Source: Arthrobacter sp. MMS18-M83 (GTDB lineage Bacteria > Actinomycetota > Actinomycetes > Actinomycetales > Micrococcaceae). Taken from it: a stretch of DNA of 64,000 nt. Of this stretch, positions 38,414 through 46,655 are shown piece after piece. How positions within the stretch are numbered: position 1 is the stretch's first letter; each line of letters starts with the position of its first letter. Position numbers and translations under genes: made by a program. Where the stretch lies: NCBI RefSeq assembly GCF_026683955.1, contig NZ_CP113343.1:1116001-1180000 (forward strand). Direction: 5' to 3'. The notes beneath the pieces are model-generated. The model saw only the letters and a list, made by a program, of their open reading frames with translations. It was not told where the DNA came from and made no database searches.

Positions 38414-40153
38414 TCACACCTGGAAGTAGTGGTTCTTGCGTGGTTGTTGACGTGGGTCGAAGTGGGGAGGCGGGATGAACCAGGGCACGCCTGCTTGGAC
38501 TTGGGTGTGCCATTCTTCCTTGTGGATCAGATGGTGGTGGTGGCTGCAGAGTAAGACGCCATTGTCGGTGCTGGTGGATCCGCCGTGGGACCAGTACGTG
38601 ATGTGGTGGGCTTCGCACCACGGGGCCGGCATCGTGCACGAAGGAAACGCGCAGCCTTTGTCCCTGGCGGTGATCGCTTTGCGGATGTGGGCCGGGAAGA
38701 TCCGGGAGGCCCGGCCGATGTCCAGCACCTGGCCTTCCCCGCCAAGGACGACCGGGATGATGTCGGCGTCGCAGGCGATCTTCCGCAACGTGGCCGCCGG
38801 GACCGGCCCGGTGAACGTAAAGTTCCCCGTGCCTGGTTGCGACTGCGAGTGCCCGGTTTCTTTAAGTGACGCCAGAAGGTCCCGGTAGTCGATGGTGGCC
38901 ATGATCTGGGGGCGCTGGCCTCCGGCCGCGGGCAATGCCCCTGTGGCGAGGGCAATCTTGCAGGCGCCCAGCAACCCGTCCAGGAGCTTCTGCGCCCTGG
39001 TGCGGCGGTCCAGGGACGCGGCATCATCGCGTGAACCACCTGGCGGATCGTTTGCCAGCCCGTTCGTCAGCTCGCTCTCGCCGCCCACGTCCGCCTGGTT
39101 GTCCCCGAGTCCGGACTCCTGGGCTGTGCGAGTCCGGGGATTGGTGGCCGTGTTCATGACCGTGAGCAGGTGTTCGTATTGGTCCTGGGTGGCGAAGATC
39201 TCCAGATGCTGCAGACCGTGTCTGGGTCGCCGGAGGAAGGCGCCCTGGAGGTGGCGCAGCGCTTCTTCGCGTGGCTCGGTACCATCCTGATCGATGGCTT
39301 CGGTCCAGCGTCGGGCGATCCTAGCCAGGAAGTCGGCATCGTTCTCGCCTGCTGTCGTAGTCAGCGCGTGTTCGATGTCCACGGCCACTTCGGGGCTGCA
39401 CAGGGGCCGGACGCGTTCCAGGGCCATAGTGATGGTGGTGGCCGGGCGGGAGGCGATGCTCCCGGAGGCGAAGGCTGCGGCCACTTCTCCGTATCTCGGC
39501 TGTATCGTTTGGCCCGTCAGCGAGCGGCCGGGAAGCAGATTCTCCGCGAGGGCAAGGCGGCGGCGGGCTTCGGCAGCGCTGATCCGCAGTAGCGAGCGCA
39601 AGTGCTCACCGGTGTTCCTGAACTCCCGAAACCCGGTGTGGGCGGCCCGCCCACCGAGGCCGCCGTCCTCGACGTCGGTACAGGTACCGGCTGCCTCAGC
39701 ATCCGCTCCGGGGTTGCCAGCATCAGCTTTGGAACCGCCCGCCAGGCCCTCGGCTTCCCAGCCTGTCATCCAGCCCGTCGTGCTGGCCGGCTCCTGCTGC
39801 CGCACCCGGTTCAGCTGCCCCGCGGCGACGACCTGCAAATAATCCAAGGTGCGGGACAGCTCCTCCACGCCCGAGGCAAACGCAGCGGAGTCCTGCAACC
39901 CCAGCGACCCGACGTCGTCGACTGCCGTCCGCGCCAGTGACCGCAACGCCGCAAGAGAACTCGCCAGAACCCGCTGCGGACCACCGCGATCGCCGGCACG
40001 GTCCTCGTGCGGATCCAGGAGCGCGAGCCGGCGCAGCCCCGGAGCTTGACGATCCGCACCCACCATCCGCGGCTCGCGCACCCTATGGGACACAGCGAAC
40101 CGGCCACCGGGCGCAGCGCCATGCCGCGTGGTGAGGTGTTCGATCGCTTCCAT
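38414..40153 (-). CDS. DUF222 domain-containing HNH endonuclease-like protein
   Basis: The 579-residue protein has a long helical DUF222 region (about 50-440) and a C-terminal HNH domain: KAITARDKGCAFPSCTMP, WCEAHHITYWSHGGSTSTDN and LLCSHHHHLIHKEEW, giving the His-Asn-His nuclease set and two zinc Cys pairs. Proteins of this kind (13E12 family in mycobacteria) occur in many copies in actinobacterial genomes and are linked to mobile DNA; their role is not known. The region upstream carries one copy of a 30-bp repeat also found at 41524. Confidence 0.87.
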   Translation of the reverse strand: MEAIEHLTTRHGAAPGGRFAVSHRVREPRMVGADRQAPGLRRLALLDPHEDRAGDRGGPQRVLASSLAALRSLARTAVDDVGSLGLQDSAAFASGVEELSRTLDYLQVVAAGQLNRVRQQEPASTTGWMTGWEAEGLAGGSKADAGNPGADAEAAGTCTDVEDGGLGGRAAHTGFREFRNTGEHLRSLLRISAAEARRRLALAENLLPGRSLTGQTIQPRYGEVAAAFASGSIASRPATTITMALERVRPLCSPEVAVDIEHALTTTAGENDADFLARIARRWTEAIDQDGTEPREEALRHLQGAFLRRPRHGLQHLEIFATQDQYEHLLTVMNTATNPRTRTAQESGLGDNQADVGGESELTNGLANDPPGGSRDDAASLDRRTRAQKLLDGLLGACKIALATGALPAAGGQRPQIMATIDYRDLLASLKETGHSQSQPGTGNFTFTGPVPAATLRKIACDADIIPVVLGGEGQVLDIGRASRIFPAHIRKAITARDKGCAFPSCTMPAPWCEAHHITYWSHGGSTSTDNGVLLCSHHHHLIHKEEWHTQVQAGVPWFIPPPHFDPRQQPRKNHYFQV

Positions 40154-40167
40154 GGAAACACTCTGCC

Positions 40168-40197
40168 AGCAAGCTACGACAAAATAGCCCGCCCACC
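40168..40197. repeat. 30-bp direct repeat, left copy
   Basis: AGCAAGCTACGACAAAATAG followed by CCCGCCCACC. It differs at two positions from the copy at 41524-41553, in the same orientation 1356 bases away. The left copy starts 15 bases upstream of the HNH gene start. Together the copies bound the unknown gene at 40346. A shorter match (CGACAAAATA) lies near 11957, upstream of ligA. Confidence 0.7.
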
Positions 40198-40345
40198 CGC
40201 GTCAGTGGCGCGTGATCCTCAAAGTGCTTGATTCACCGACAGCAACTTCGGCCCCGCCACCTTTCGGGAAGGTGAAGATAGGCGAGGTGTGGTCGTCCCC
40301 GCTTTGAACGGCAACGTGTCAGATCCAACGACTAGGCTTATTTCC

Positions 40346-41476
40346 GTGAATGATCCCGTTTACAGCCTGTCGTGGCCACGTCCCCTGTTCGCATGGGAGG
40401 CCTCGCGCATCCTTACAACAGCTTCGGATGCTGACCTCCTTCCGTGGACTAAACATCTGCTCAGGGAAGCCTTTGAAGACGAGGGAGTGGCCGAGGCGTT
40501 CGAAGCAAAGATTTCAAGTCAGACGGCGGCCACAACATGGGGCATGCCGGCTCCGACGGCACATCCCGTGCGGCTCTGGCTTCAGGCCCTTCTTACAGAC
40601 GAAGCCAGACTGGCGGCCTACCAGCCGCCGGTGTACTTTGCAGAGCGCCACTCTGGCGGGCATATCGACATCGAGCCAGACAGCCGTTTCACTTTCGCAG
40701 AGGACTTCATCGAGCTTCTGAACACGATGTCCACGGAGGGCTACTTCCCAAAAATCCTGCCCAAGGTGTGCGAGGACCGTTGGACGGAGCCAATCGACGT
40801 CTCGCGGGAACTCCGTCGAGCAACGAAGCAGGTAGTTGAATGGCCTCTTACCTCAGCGGCAGCCAAAATGTTGCCTGAAATGACTGTCTACTCATTAGTC
40901 GAGTACTTCAACGACCGTGCGCAGCGACCAAGAGCGGCCGAGTGGCACAACTGGAATGACTGCGGCTACGACTATTCCGACTTCAACCGTGAGTCAGGCG
41001 GTGCGGTTTACCGCTGGCGTGTCAACGCCTTACTCAGTTATCACAAAGCACCATTGAGGTTGGGCTCCGTTGGGGCGGAGCGAGGGCGCCTTATCCATTC
41101 ATTCAGCCGAGAGCAGGATGCCCTGCTGACTCAGGAGGTTGAGAACCGGGTTGGAAGGCCCGCTGACGAGGTTGCGCACGCAATACGGATGTTTCGCGCC
41201 CGCGACGCTAACAACATTGACAAGCGAGCGGCCTTGGCCCTCCTCTACAAAAGACTGGAGCCCAAAAGAAAGTATCTGGAGGGGAAGACGACTAAGGGAG
41301 ATCTAGAGGACATCTTCAATATCGCTAACAGGTACCACATCCGCCACAGCGTAGGGAAACAATTCAGCGAAGAACGCGAGGAGTACCTCGAATGGATGTT
41401 CTGGAACTTCCTTTCAATGGTGCGGCTTCTGGACGCCCTTGAGGCCAAACAAACGGCGGCAGAAAAGTCCCCATGA
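40346..41476 (+). CDS. Unrecognised 376-residue accessory protein
   Basis: I do not recognise a named family. The base composition is visibly less G+C-rich than its neighbours, suggesting transfer. No signal peptide or membrane segment is seen. The middle (about 200-250) reads FNRESGGAVYRWRVNALL followed by a short beta-rich part. The C-terminus (about 285-365) is helical and carries FNIANRYHIRHSVGKQF then EEYLEWMFWNFLSMVRLLDAL. Arg 329 and His 334 fit RX4H, the motif of HEPN RNases, but this is one short match. The GTG follows TAGGCT (40333-40338) by 7 bases, so it is likely leaderless. Directly repeated 30-mers bound it and a toxin-antitoxin pair follows. A defence role is a guess. Confidence 0.6.
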   Translation: MNDPVYSLSWPRPLFAWEASRILTTASDADLLPWTKHLLREAFEDEGVAEAFEAKISSQTAATTWGMPAPTAHPVRLWLQALLTDEARLAAYQPPVYFAERHSGGHIDIEPDSRFTFAEDFIELLNTMSTEGYFPKILPKVCEDRWTEPIDVSRELRRATKQVVEWPLTSAAAKMLPEMTVYSLVEYFNDRAQRPRAAEWHNWNDCGYDYSDFNRESGGAVYRWRVNALLSYHKAPLRLGSVGAERGRLIHSFSREQDALLTQEVENRVGRPADEVAHAIRMFRARDANNIDKRAALALLYKRLEPKRKYLEGKTTKGDLEDIFNIANRYHIRHSVGKQFSEEREEYLEWMFWNFLSMVRLLDALEAKQTAAEKSP

Positions 41477-41523
41477 TGTGCCTTCTAGTCGACAACGGCT
41501 GGCCAAAATCGGCGTTGGCGAGT

Positions 41524-41553
41524 AGCAGGCTACGACAAAATAGGCCGCCCACC
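41524..41553. repeat. 30-bp direct repeat, right copy
   Basis: AGCAGGCTACGACAAAATAG followed by GCCGCCCACC; 28 of 30 bases match the copy at 40168-40197. It lies in the 147-base gap between the unknown gene and the antitoxin gene. The rest of that gap holds the antitoxin promoter region, with two TTTGCCG repeats at about 41595-41610. Confidence 0.7.
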
Positions 41554-41623
41554 GTCGCACTTACGTTATCGGTTGTTCTGTACGCTACGTACATTTTGCC
41601 GCATTTGCCGTAGCATCGAGTGC

Positions 41624-41890
41624 ATGACCGACATAGCCATCACCGAAGCCCGGAACCATCTGGCAACCATTGTGGACACCGCACATCGCGAGCACGAACC
41701 GGTATTCCTCACGCGCCGCGGAATTCGGGTCGCCGCAGTGATTGATTCCGCCGAACTGGAGCGCCTTCGTGAAGCCGCGGAAGAACTTGAAGACATCCGG
41801 GCCGTCGATTTGGCATGGGAAGAGATGGAACAGACCGGTCAGACGCCGATCCCTTGGGAGGACGTCAAGCGCGACCTGGGTCTGACGTGA
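41624..41890 (+). CDS. Phd/YefM family antitoxin
   Basis: The 88-residue antitoxin begins MTDIAITEARNHLATIVDTA and has the LTRRGIRVAAVIDSAELERL stretch typical of the Phd/YefM DNA-binding fold. The acidic C-terminal half should wrap the toxin. TAGCAT (41611-41616) lies 7 bases before the ATG with no ribosome binding site, so it is probably leaderless. Autoregulation with the toxin is expected from the family. The stop overlaps the toxin start. Confidence 0.9.
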   Translation: MTDIAITEARNHLATIVDTAHREHEPVFLTRRGIRVAAVIDSAELERLREAAEELEDIRAVDLAWEEMEQTGQTPIPWEDVKRDLGLT

Positions 41891-42144
41891 GATACAACGT
41901 CGTGGTCCTGCCGGCGGCCCTTCGGCAGTTGCGCAAGCTTCCGCCCGAGGCGCGTCGACGGATCCAAGCAGCCATCGAGTTGCTTGCCGAGACACCGCGC
42001 CCCCCTGGCGCCAAAAAGCTAACAGGACGGGTCGAATGGCGGGTTCGTACCGGGGATTATCGGGTGCTCTACCGGATCGACGACGGCCGGCTCGTCATCG
42101 TCGTCGTTCAGGCCGGTCATCGCCGCGAAGTCTACCGGGAGTGA
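41887..42144 (+). CDS. RelE/ParE family toxin
   Basis: The 85-residue toxin has the RelE fold: VRYNVVVLPAALRQLRKLP, a helix PEARRRIQAAIELLA, then AKKLTGRVEWRVRTGDYRVL and IDDGRLVIVVVQAGHRREVY. The Arg-rich strand GDYRVLYRI and the HRREVY end are RelE signatures of ribosome-dependent mRNA cleavage. The GTG overlaps the antitoxin stop (GTGA), ensuring coupled translation. The module is complete and looks functional. Confidence 0.9.
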   Translation: MRYNVVVLPAALRQLRKLPPEARRRIQAAIELLAETPRPPGAKKLTGRVEWRVRTGDYRVLYRIDDGRLVIVVVQAGHRREVYRE

Positions 42145-42213
42145 GTCCAGTTACAGATTTCGCCCTGGTCATTCGGTTTGCTACTGAAAGGGACCTATCA
42201 GCCGCCCACCCAG

Positions 42214-43623
42214 TCACATATGAACGTGCAACCGGCGCGCCGCTTCCGAGATTGACCCGGTCAGCGAGGGGTACACCGTAAAGGTGCTCGCGACGTCGTC
42301 CACGTGCAGTTTTTGCTTCACGGCAACGGCGATCGGGAAGATCAGCTCCGAAGCGTTCGGCCCAACGACGACGCCGCCGATCACAGTGCCCGAACCCTTG
42401 CGCGCGATGATCTTGACGAAGCCGTCCTTGGTGTTGCGCATCTTGGCGCGGGCGTTGCTCAGCAGAGAGAGCGTGACAACGTCGCCCTGGTACTTGCCCG
42501 ATTCGAGGTCGGCTTCCGAGACGCCCACCGAAGCGATTTCCGGTGAGGTGAAGATGTTGGACGCTACTTGGTGGAGCTTGATCGGCATCACGGCGTCGCC
42601 CAGGAAGTGCGCAACCGCAATGCGGCCCTGCATGGCCGCGACAGAGGCGAGGGCCAAGATCCCCGTGCAGTCGCCCGCAGCGTAGATGTTCGGCGCCGTG
42701 GTGCGGGAAACGCCGTCCACCTTGATGTGGCCGGACTCCGTGACAGCCACACCTGCCTCTTCCAACCCGATTCCGGCGGTGTTGGGGATCGAACCCACGC
42801 AGACCAAGCAGTGGCTGCCCGTCACCACGGAACCGTCGCCCAAGATGACCTGGACGCCGGCGTCGGTCCTTTCCACAGCTTCCGCGCGGGAGCGGGACAG
42901 AACACGCACGCCGCGGCGCTTGAAGACACCTTCGAGGACCTGGGCCGCGTCGGTGTCCGAGCCGGGTAGCACCTGGTCGCGGCTCGAAATGAGGGTGACG
43001 TTGGAACCAAGGCCGTTGTAGGCAGAGGCGAACTCGGCGCCCGTGACGCCGGAACCAACGACGATCAGGTCTTCCGGAAGTTCGTCGAGGTTGTAGATCT
43101 GCGCCCAGTTGAGGATGCGCTCTCCGTCGGGCTTGGCTGTGGGGAGTTCGCGGGGATGCGCACCGACGGCCAGGAGGATGGCGTCGGCGGTGATCGTCTT
43201 GGTGCCGTCCGAGGTGACGACCTCGATGGTGTGATTGTCCAAGAGCCTTCCCGAGCCCATCAGGATTTCCACGTCAAGGTGCTCGAGGCCCACCCGGATG
43301 TCGTCGGACTGCTCCCTCGCGAGGTGCAGGACGCGGTCATTGATGTGGCCCAGATCCGCGCGCATGCCTGGCGCTACATCGCTGCCGTCGACGGCGAACT
43401 TGACTCCCAGCTCCCCCGCCTCTGCGACGCGGGTCATGAGATCCGCCGTCGCGATCAGGGTTTTGGAAGGCACGACGTCGGTAAGTACGGCAGAGCCGCC
43501 GAGCCCCGCGCGTTCGATGAGGGTGACCCGCGCTCCCAAGTGCGCTGCGACCATTGCCGCTTCATATCCGCCTGGACCTCCGCCCAGGATCGCGATTCGT
43601 GGTGAGCTGAAGTCAGGATGCAT
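42214..43623 (-). CDS. LpdA-like NAD(P)H-quinone reductase (flavoprotein disulfide reductase family without the disulfide)
   Basis: The 469-residue protein has the FAD site IAILGGGPGGYEAAMVAA, the NAD site LIVVGSGVTGAEFASAY, the FAD site YAAGDCTGILALASVA and a C-terminal dimer domain ending TVYPSLTGSISEAARRL. The normal redox-active CxxxxC is absent: the segment reads GLGGSAVLTDVVPSKTLI. The usual C-terminal catalytic HxxxxE is also not evident. This fits the mycobacterial LpdA (Rv3303c) quinone reductase group. I place the start at the ATG 43623; a TTG five codons earlier is possible. Confidence 0.88.
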   Translation of the reverse strand: MHPDFSSPRIAILGGGPGGYEAAMVAAHLGARVTLIERAGLGGSAVLTDVVPSKTLIATADLMTRVAEAGELGVKFAVDGSDVAPGMRADLGHINDRVLHLAREQSDDIRVGLEHLDVEILMGSGRLLDNHTIEVVTSDGTKTITADAILLAVGAHPRELPTAKPDGERILNWAQIYNLDELPEDLIVVGSGVTGAEFASAYNGLGSNVTLISSRDQVLPGSDTDAAQVLEGVFKRRGVRVLSRSRAEAVERTDAGVQVILGDGSVVTGSHCLVCVGSIPNTAGIGLEEAGVAVTESGHIKVDGVSRTTAPNIYAAGDCTGILALASVAAMQGRIAVAHFLGDAVMPIKLHQVASNIFTSPEIASVGVSEADLESGKYQGDVVTLSLLSNARAKMRNTKDGFVKIIARKGSGTVIGGVVVGPNASELIFPIAVAVKQKLHVDDVASTFTVYPSLTGSISEAARRLHVHM

Positions 43624-43756
43624 GGTCACAATGGTCAATTCTTACTTAATGCCAGCGGACCTGCCACTAAGCCCCACCTGAGAACGCCCGCAGGGCAGTT
43701 TGCCCCGCCCAACAGCGCCCTGTTCAACAGCGCGGCCGGCACTGTAGTTTGTACCA

Positions 43757-44575
43757 GTGAGTAACACAGAGCTGATCAACACAGACCCATTCGAGGCCGC
43801 CAAAGCTGCGGCCGACTACATCGCGGCGGAGACCGGCGTCGAATCCCACGACGTCGCACTCGTGCTCGGCTCAGGCTGGGGCGCGGCTGCGGATCTCATA
43901 GGCGAAACGACGGCGACCCTCACGGCGTCGGAGGTTCCCGGCTTCCACGCTCCCGCCGTTGAGGGCCATGTGGGCACCATCCGCTCGGTTCTGACGAAGG
44001 AGGGCAAGCGGGCCCTGGTCCTGGGCGCGCGTACCCATTACTACGAAGGCAAAGGCGTTCGTGCGGTAGTCCACGGCGTGCGCACTGCTGCGGCCGCAGG
44101 ATGCAAGACCCTGGTGGTGACCAACGGCTGCGGCGGCTTGAACGAATCCTGGACCCCCGGCACTCCCGTGCTGATCAGTGACCACATCAACCTGACAGCG
44201 GCTTCTCCCCTTGAAGGCGCCACGTTCGTCGACCTCACGGACCTATATTCCGCGCGCATCCGAGGTTTGGCCCGGGAAGTGGATCCCACGCTCGACGAAG
44301 GCGTCTACGCCCAGTTCACCGGCCCGCACTACGAAACTCCGGCCGAGGTCCAATACGCCAAGCGAATCGGCGCGGATCTGGTGGGCATGTCCACTGCTTT
44401 GGAGGCCATCGCCGGCCGGCACTCGGGCATGGAGGTCTTCGGCATTTCCCTGGTGACCAACCTGGCCGCAGGCATCAGCCCGGTACCGCTGAGCCACCAG
44501 GAAGTGATCGAGGCAGGCCAGACTGCAGGCGCGCGCATTTCCCGGCTCCTGGCGGACATCATCGCCAAGCTCTGA
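43757..44575 (+). CDS. Purine nucleoside phosphorylase
   Basis: The 272-residue enzyme cleaves purine nucleosides with phosphate. Trimeric-PNP motifs are ALVLGSGWGAAADLI (phosphate loop), GRTHYYEGKG as ARTHYYEGKG, VTNGCGGLN, FTGPHYETPAEVQYAK and LVGMSTALEAIAGRH. The length fits the trimeric class. The GTG lies 6 bases after TAGTTT (43745-43750) with no ribosome binding site, so it is likely leaderless. It is divergent from the LpdA-like gene; the 133-base gap holds their promoters. Confidence 0.95.
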   Translation: MSNTELINTDPFEAAKAAADYIAAETGVESHDVALVLGSGWGAAADLIGETTATLTASEVPGFHAPAVEGHVGTIRSVLTKEGKRALVLGARTHYYEGKGVRAVVHGVRTAAAAGCKTLVVTNGCGGLNESWTPGTPVLISDHINLTAASPLEGATFVDLTDLYSARIRGLAREVDPTLDEGVYAQFTGPHYETPAEVQYAKRIGADLVGMSTALEAIAGRHSGMEVFGISLVTNLAAGISPVPLSHQEVIEAGQTAGARISRLLADIIAKL

Positions 44576-44618
44576 TCCAGTAGCCCGGCGTTTGGGCGCG
44601 GATACCGCGACTAGCGGA

Positions 44619-44655
44619 GAACGCCGTCGAGCAGTAACTCTGCTCGACGGCGTTC
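44619..44655 (+). terminator. Terminator hairpin after the PNP gene
   Basis: GAACGCCGTCGAGCAG (44619-44634) pairs exactly with CTGCTCGACGGCGTTC (44640-44655), a 16-bp stem with a 5-base loop, 43 bases after the stop. No U-tract follows; a GGCGG-rich repeat does. Confidence 0.7.
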
Positions 44656-44730
44656 GGCGGGCGGCGGCAGGCGGGCGGCGGCAGGCGGGCGGCGTTCGGC
44701 TGGCGGCGGCAGGCGGCAGGCGGCAGGCAG
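44656..44730. repeat. GGCGGCA/GGCGG low-complexity repeat
   Basis: About 75 bases consist of GGCGGCAGGCGG-type units interrupted once by GTTCGGCT. The tract lies in the 206-base gap between PNP and the membrane protein gene. It is probably a slippage-prone filler that could vary in length between strains; no function is evident. Confidence 0.7.
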
Positions 44731-44781
44731 TAGAATCTGTGTAACTCTCCGCCATTGCGCTAAGAACCGGAAGGAACGCAG

Positions 44782-45387
44782 ATGATCACATCCGCCTCTT
44801 TCCGGCTCCTCCGAACGGGCCTGATCGGTTCAATCATTCTGGGCTTGGCCGCGGGCGGGCACATGGCCGGTGGCGGCAAGCTACCCGAGCCCGCCATCCT
44901 CACGGCCCTGTGCGCCCTGACGATCCTCCCGGTAGCCATACTCACGCGGTTCCGCCTTTCCGTGCCGGTCATCGCCGGACTCTTGGGCGCCGGGCAGTTC
45001 TGGCTGCATTGGGCTTTCTGTGCCCTGTCGCCCGGGGTTTCGTCCGCGGCACCATTGCAGTCCGGGCATTCAGGACACGTCCCGGCCCTGCTCCCCGGGA
45101 CGCTAATTTCAGCGCTGCCTGCCCATACTGCCGCAAGCGATTGGCAAATGTTCGCTGCCCATGCTGCGGCGACCCTCGGCACAACCTTGCTATTGGCTCG
45201 CGGGGAACAGGCACTTTGGGCGCTGGCGGCATGGCTGCGCCCCCTGGTCCAACTGCCCGCCCCAGCACCCATCCAGCCATCTCGCGGCCAAGCCCCTTGC
45301 GCGGTTCCTGCTGTGCTTCCCGATGGTCTTCGCGGACTTCGACTTCCTTCCCGGCGCGGTCCGCCAGCCCTGGTTCCTGCCGCCTGA
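44782..45387 (+). CDS. Conserved integral membrane protein upstream of ycnI
   Basis: The 201-residue product has about four membrane segments (roughly 9-30, 37-56, 62-80 and 128-152) with a Ser/Pro/His-rich loop (SGHSGHVPALLPG) between the third and fourth, and a Pro/Arg-rich cytoplasmic tail ending RRGPPALVPAA. The ATG follows GGAAGGAACG. It is 118 bases upstream of the YcnI gene. Such proteins accompany YcnI in related actinobacteria, and His-containing loops suggest a copper link, but the function is not established. Confidence 0.65.
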   Translation: MITSASFRLLRTGLIGSIILGLAAGGHMAGGGKLPEPAILTALCALTILPVAILTRFRLSVPVIAGLLGAGQFWLHWAFCALSPGVSSAAPLQSGHSGHVPALLPGTLISALPAHTAASDWQMFAAHAAATLGTTLLLARGEQALWALAAWLRPLVQLPAPAPIQPSRGQAPCAVPAVLPDGLRGLRLPSRRGPPALVPAA

Positions 45388-45505
45388 GTCCACCCCCTTT
45401 CGCATACGGGCTTGGGACCCTGCGGCACATTGCTGCTTTCACCGGCCGGACAGACTTCCGGCCCGTTCCAGTCCAAGAATTTCCCTTGTGAAAGGCACCA
45501 TTGCC

Positions 45506-46237
45506 ATGAAGACCTCCCACCGCCGTGCCCTCAAGACCGCCTGCGCAGCCACGATGGCCGCCGGGCTGCTCGCATTCGGCGTCTCAGCCGCTTCTGCACA
45601 CGTTCACGTCAACCCCGACGACCCGGCAGCCGGTGGCTATACCCACCTGACCTTCAATGTCCCCAACGAATCGCCCACGGCAAAAACCGTCAAACTCGAA
45701 GTGTCCCTCCCCACCGACGCTCCGTTCAACTCGGTATCCGTGAAACCCGTTGAGGGCTGGAAAGCCGAACTCATCACGTCCACTCTCCCCAAACCTGTCA
45801 CGGTGGCGGGAGCGACGGTCACGAAGGCCGTCACGTCAGTGGTGTGGACTGCTGACGCGACACACCAGATCGGACAGGACGAATACCAGGCGTTCTCGAT
45901 CTCGGTTGGTGTCCTGCCGGATGCCGGCACCATCATCATGCTGCCCGCAACCCAAACCTACACAGATGGCACCGTGGTGAAGTGGGACGAGAAGACCGTC
46001 CAAGGCCAGCCTGAGCCCGAACACCCCGCTCCCTCGTTCGTGACCACCGCCAGTGACTCCGCCGCACCGGAGGCGCCCACGTCCTCCCCCTCAGCGACGC
46101 CCGCACCGTCAGCGGCATCGGCGACAACCAGTGACTCAGGCTCCACAGCTGGTTGGTTCGGCCTGGCAGCGGGCCTGATTGGCCTGGCGGCAGGCGTCAC
46201 CGCGCTAGCGCGAACCCGGTCCACCAAAGCCAACTAG
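45506..46237 (+). CDS. YcnI family (DUF1775) copper-binding membrane-anchored protein
   Basis: The 243-residue protein has a signal peptide (1-31, ending SAASA) whose cleavage would expose an N-terminal His (HVHVNPDDPAAGGYTHLTF). YcnI proteins use the mature His 1 and a conserved Trp and Glu (here WKAEL region and NESPTAKT) to bind copper. A Ser/Pro/Ala linker and one C-terminal membrane helix follow (about 213-233). It likely acts outside the membrane in copper handling, with the upstream membrane protein. Confidence 0.88.
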   Translation: MKTSHRRALKTACAATMAAGLLAFGVSAASAHVHVNPDDPAAGGYTHLTFNVPNESPTAKTVKLEVSLPTDAPFNSVSVKPVEGWKAELITSTLPKPVTVAGATVTKAVTSVVWTADATHQIGQDEYQAFSISVGVLPDAGTIIMLPATQTYTDGTVVKWDEKTVQGQPEPEHPAPSFVTTASDSAAPEAPTSSPSATPAPSAASATTSDSGSTAGWFGLAAGLIGLAAGVTALARTRSTKAN

Positions 46238-46257
46238 CCGACCCGCCAGAAACAAAG

Positions 46258-46292
46258 GAACTGCCCGCGCCGGACCCCGGCGCGGGCAGTTC
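46258..46292 (+). terminator. Terminator hairpin after ycnI
   Basis: GAACTGCCCGCGCCGG (46258-46273) pairs exactly with CCGGCGCGGGCAGTTC (46277-46292), a 16-bp stem with a 3-base loop, 20 bases after the ycnI stop. Short U-tract only. The following 46293-46494 segment shows no gene; it becomes A/T-richer toward the fructan operator. Confidence 0.75.
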
Positions 46293-46494
46293 TGCGTCAC
46301 CCGCCCCCGGCCAGATCACCCGCCTCCAATCTGGCCGAGCCCATCACGCGACAGATCTCGTCACGCTAATTTTCCAGTCCCTGTCAAGTCAATTCGCTCC
46401 CGTGTTAATGGCGTGTGAACTTTTCGAATAAATCAGATTTATTCAGAAATATTTGACCCGTCACCCTTTCCATGGCACGCGCGCGCTGTAAAAA

Positions 46495-46542
46495 TGTAAG
46501 CGCTTGCGCAAAAGATGTCTGACATGTGCGCAAGCGCTTACA
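46495..46542. promoter_or_regulatory. Double LacI-type operator palindrome of the fructan operon
   Basis: TGTAAGCGCTTGCGCA (46495-46510) and TGCGCAAGCGCTTACA (46527-46542) are exact reverse complements. Each holds the AAGCGCTT core with central CG expected for LacI-family repressors, giving two sites 32 bp apart centre to centre, about three helical turns. Between them lies ATGTCTGACAT, a further small palindrome. The site starts 275 bases upstream of the levansucrase ATG. No repressor gene is in the window. Confidence 0.8.
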
Positions 46543-46626
46543 GTGCGTCCGAAACACGGTTTGCAGCGGCATTCCTAGCACGTCTAGCTTGGAACAGTCC
46601 CGGCAAGTCGACGTGCCAGGACCGAA

Positions 46627-46655
46627 GGATGAGGGCCTCGCAAAAGCCCTCATCC
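46627..46655 (+). promoter_or_regulatory. Leader hairpin between fructan operator and levansucrase
   Basis: GGATGAGGGC (46627-46636) pairs exactly with GCCCTCATCC (46646-46655), a 10-bp stem with a 9-base loop in the 227-base stretch between operator and ATG. If the promoter is at the operator, the hairpin lies in the 5' leader. No U-tract follows and no match to a known antiterminator site is seen. Confidence 0.45.

Noticed and set aside
44656..44730. GGCGG repeat as a coding or regulatory element
   Set aside because: It is simple low-complexity DNA with no frame or symmetry that suggests function.
44782..45505. Possible frameshift joining the membrane protein gene to the ycnI frame
   Set aside because: The membrane protein ends naturally after its Pro/Arg-rich tail (RRGPPALVPAA), and ycnI has its own signal peptide and start. 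The open frame upstream of ycnI is antisense-like and carries no domain.
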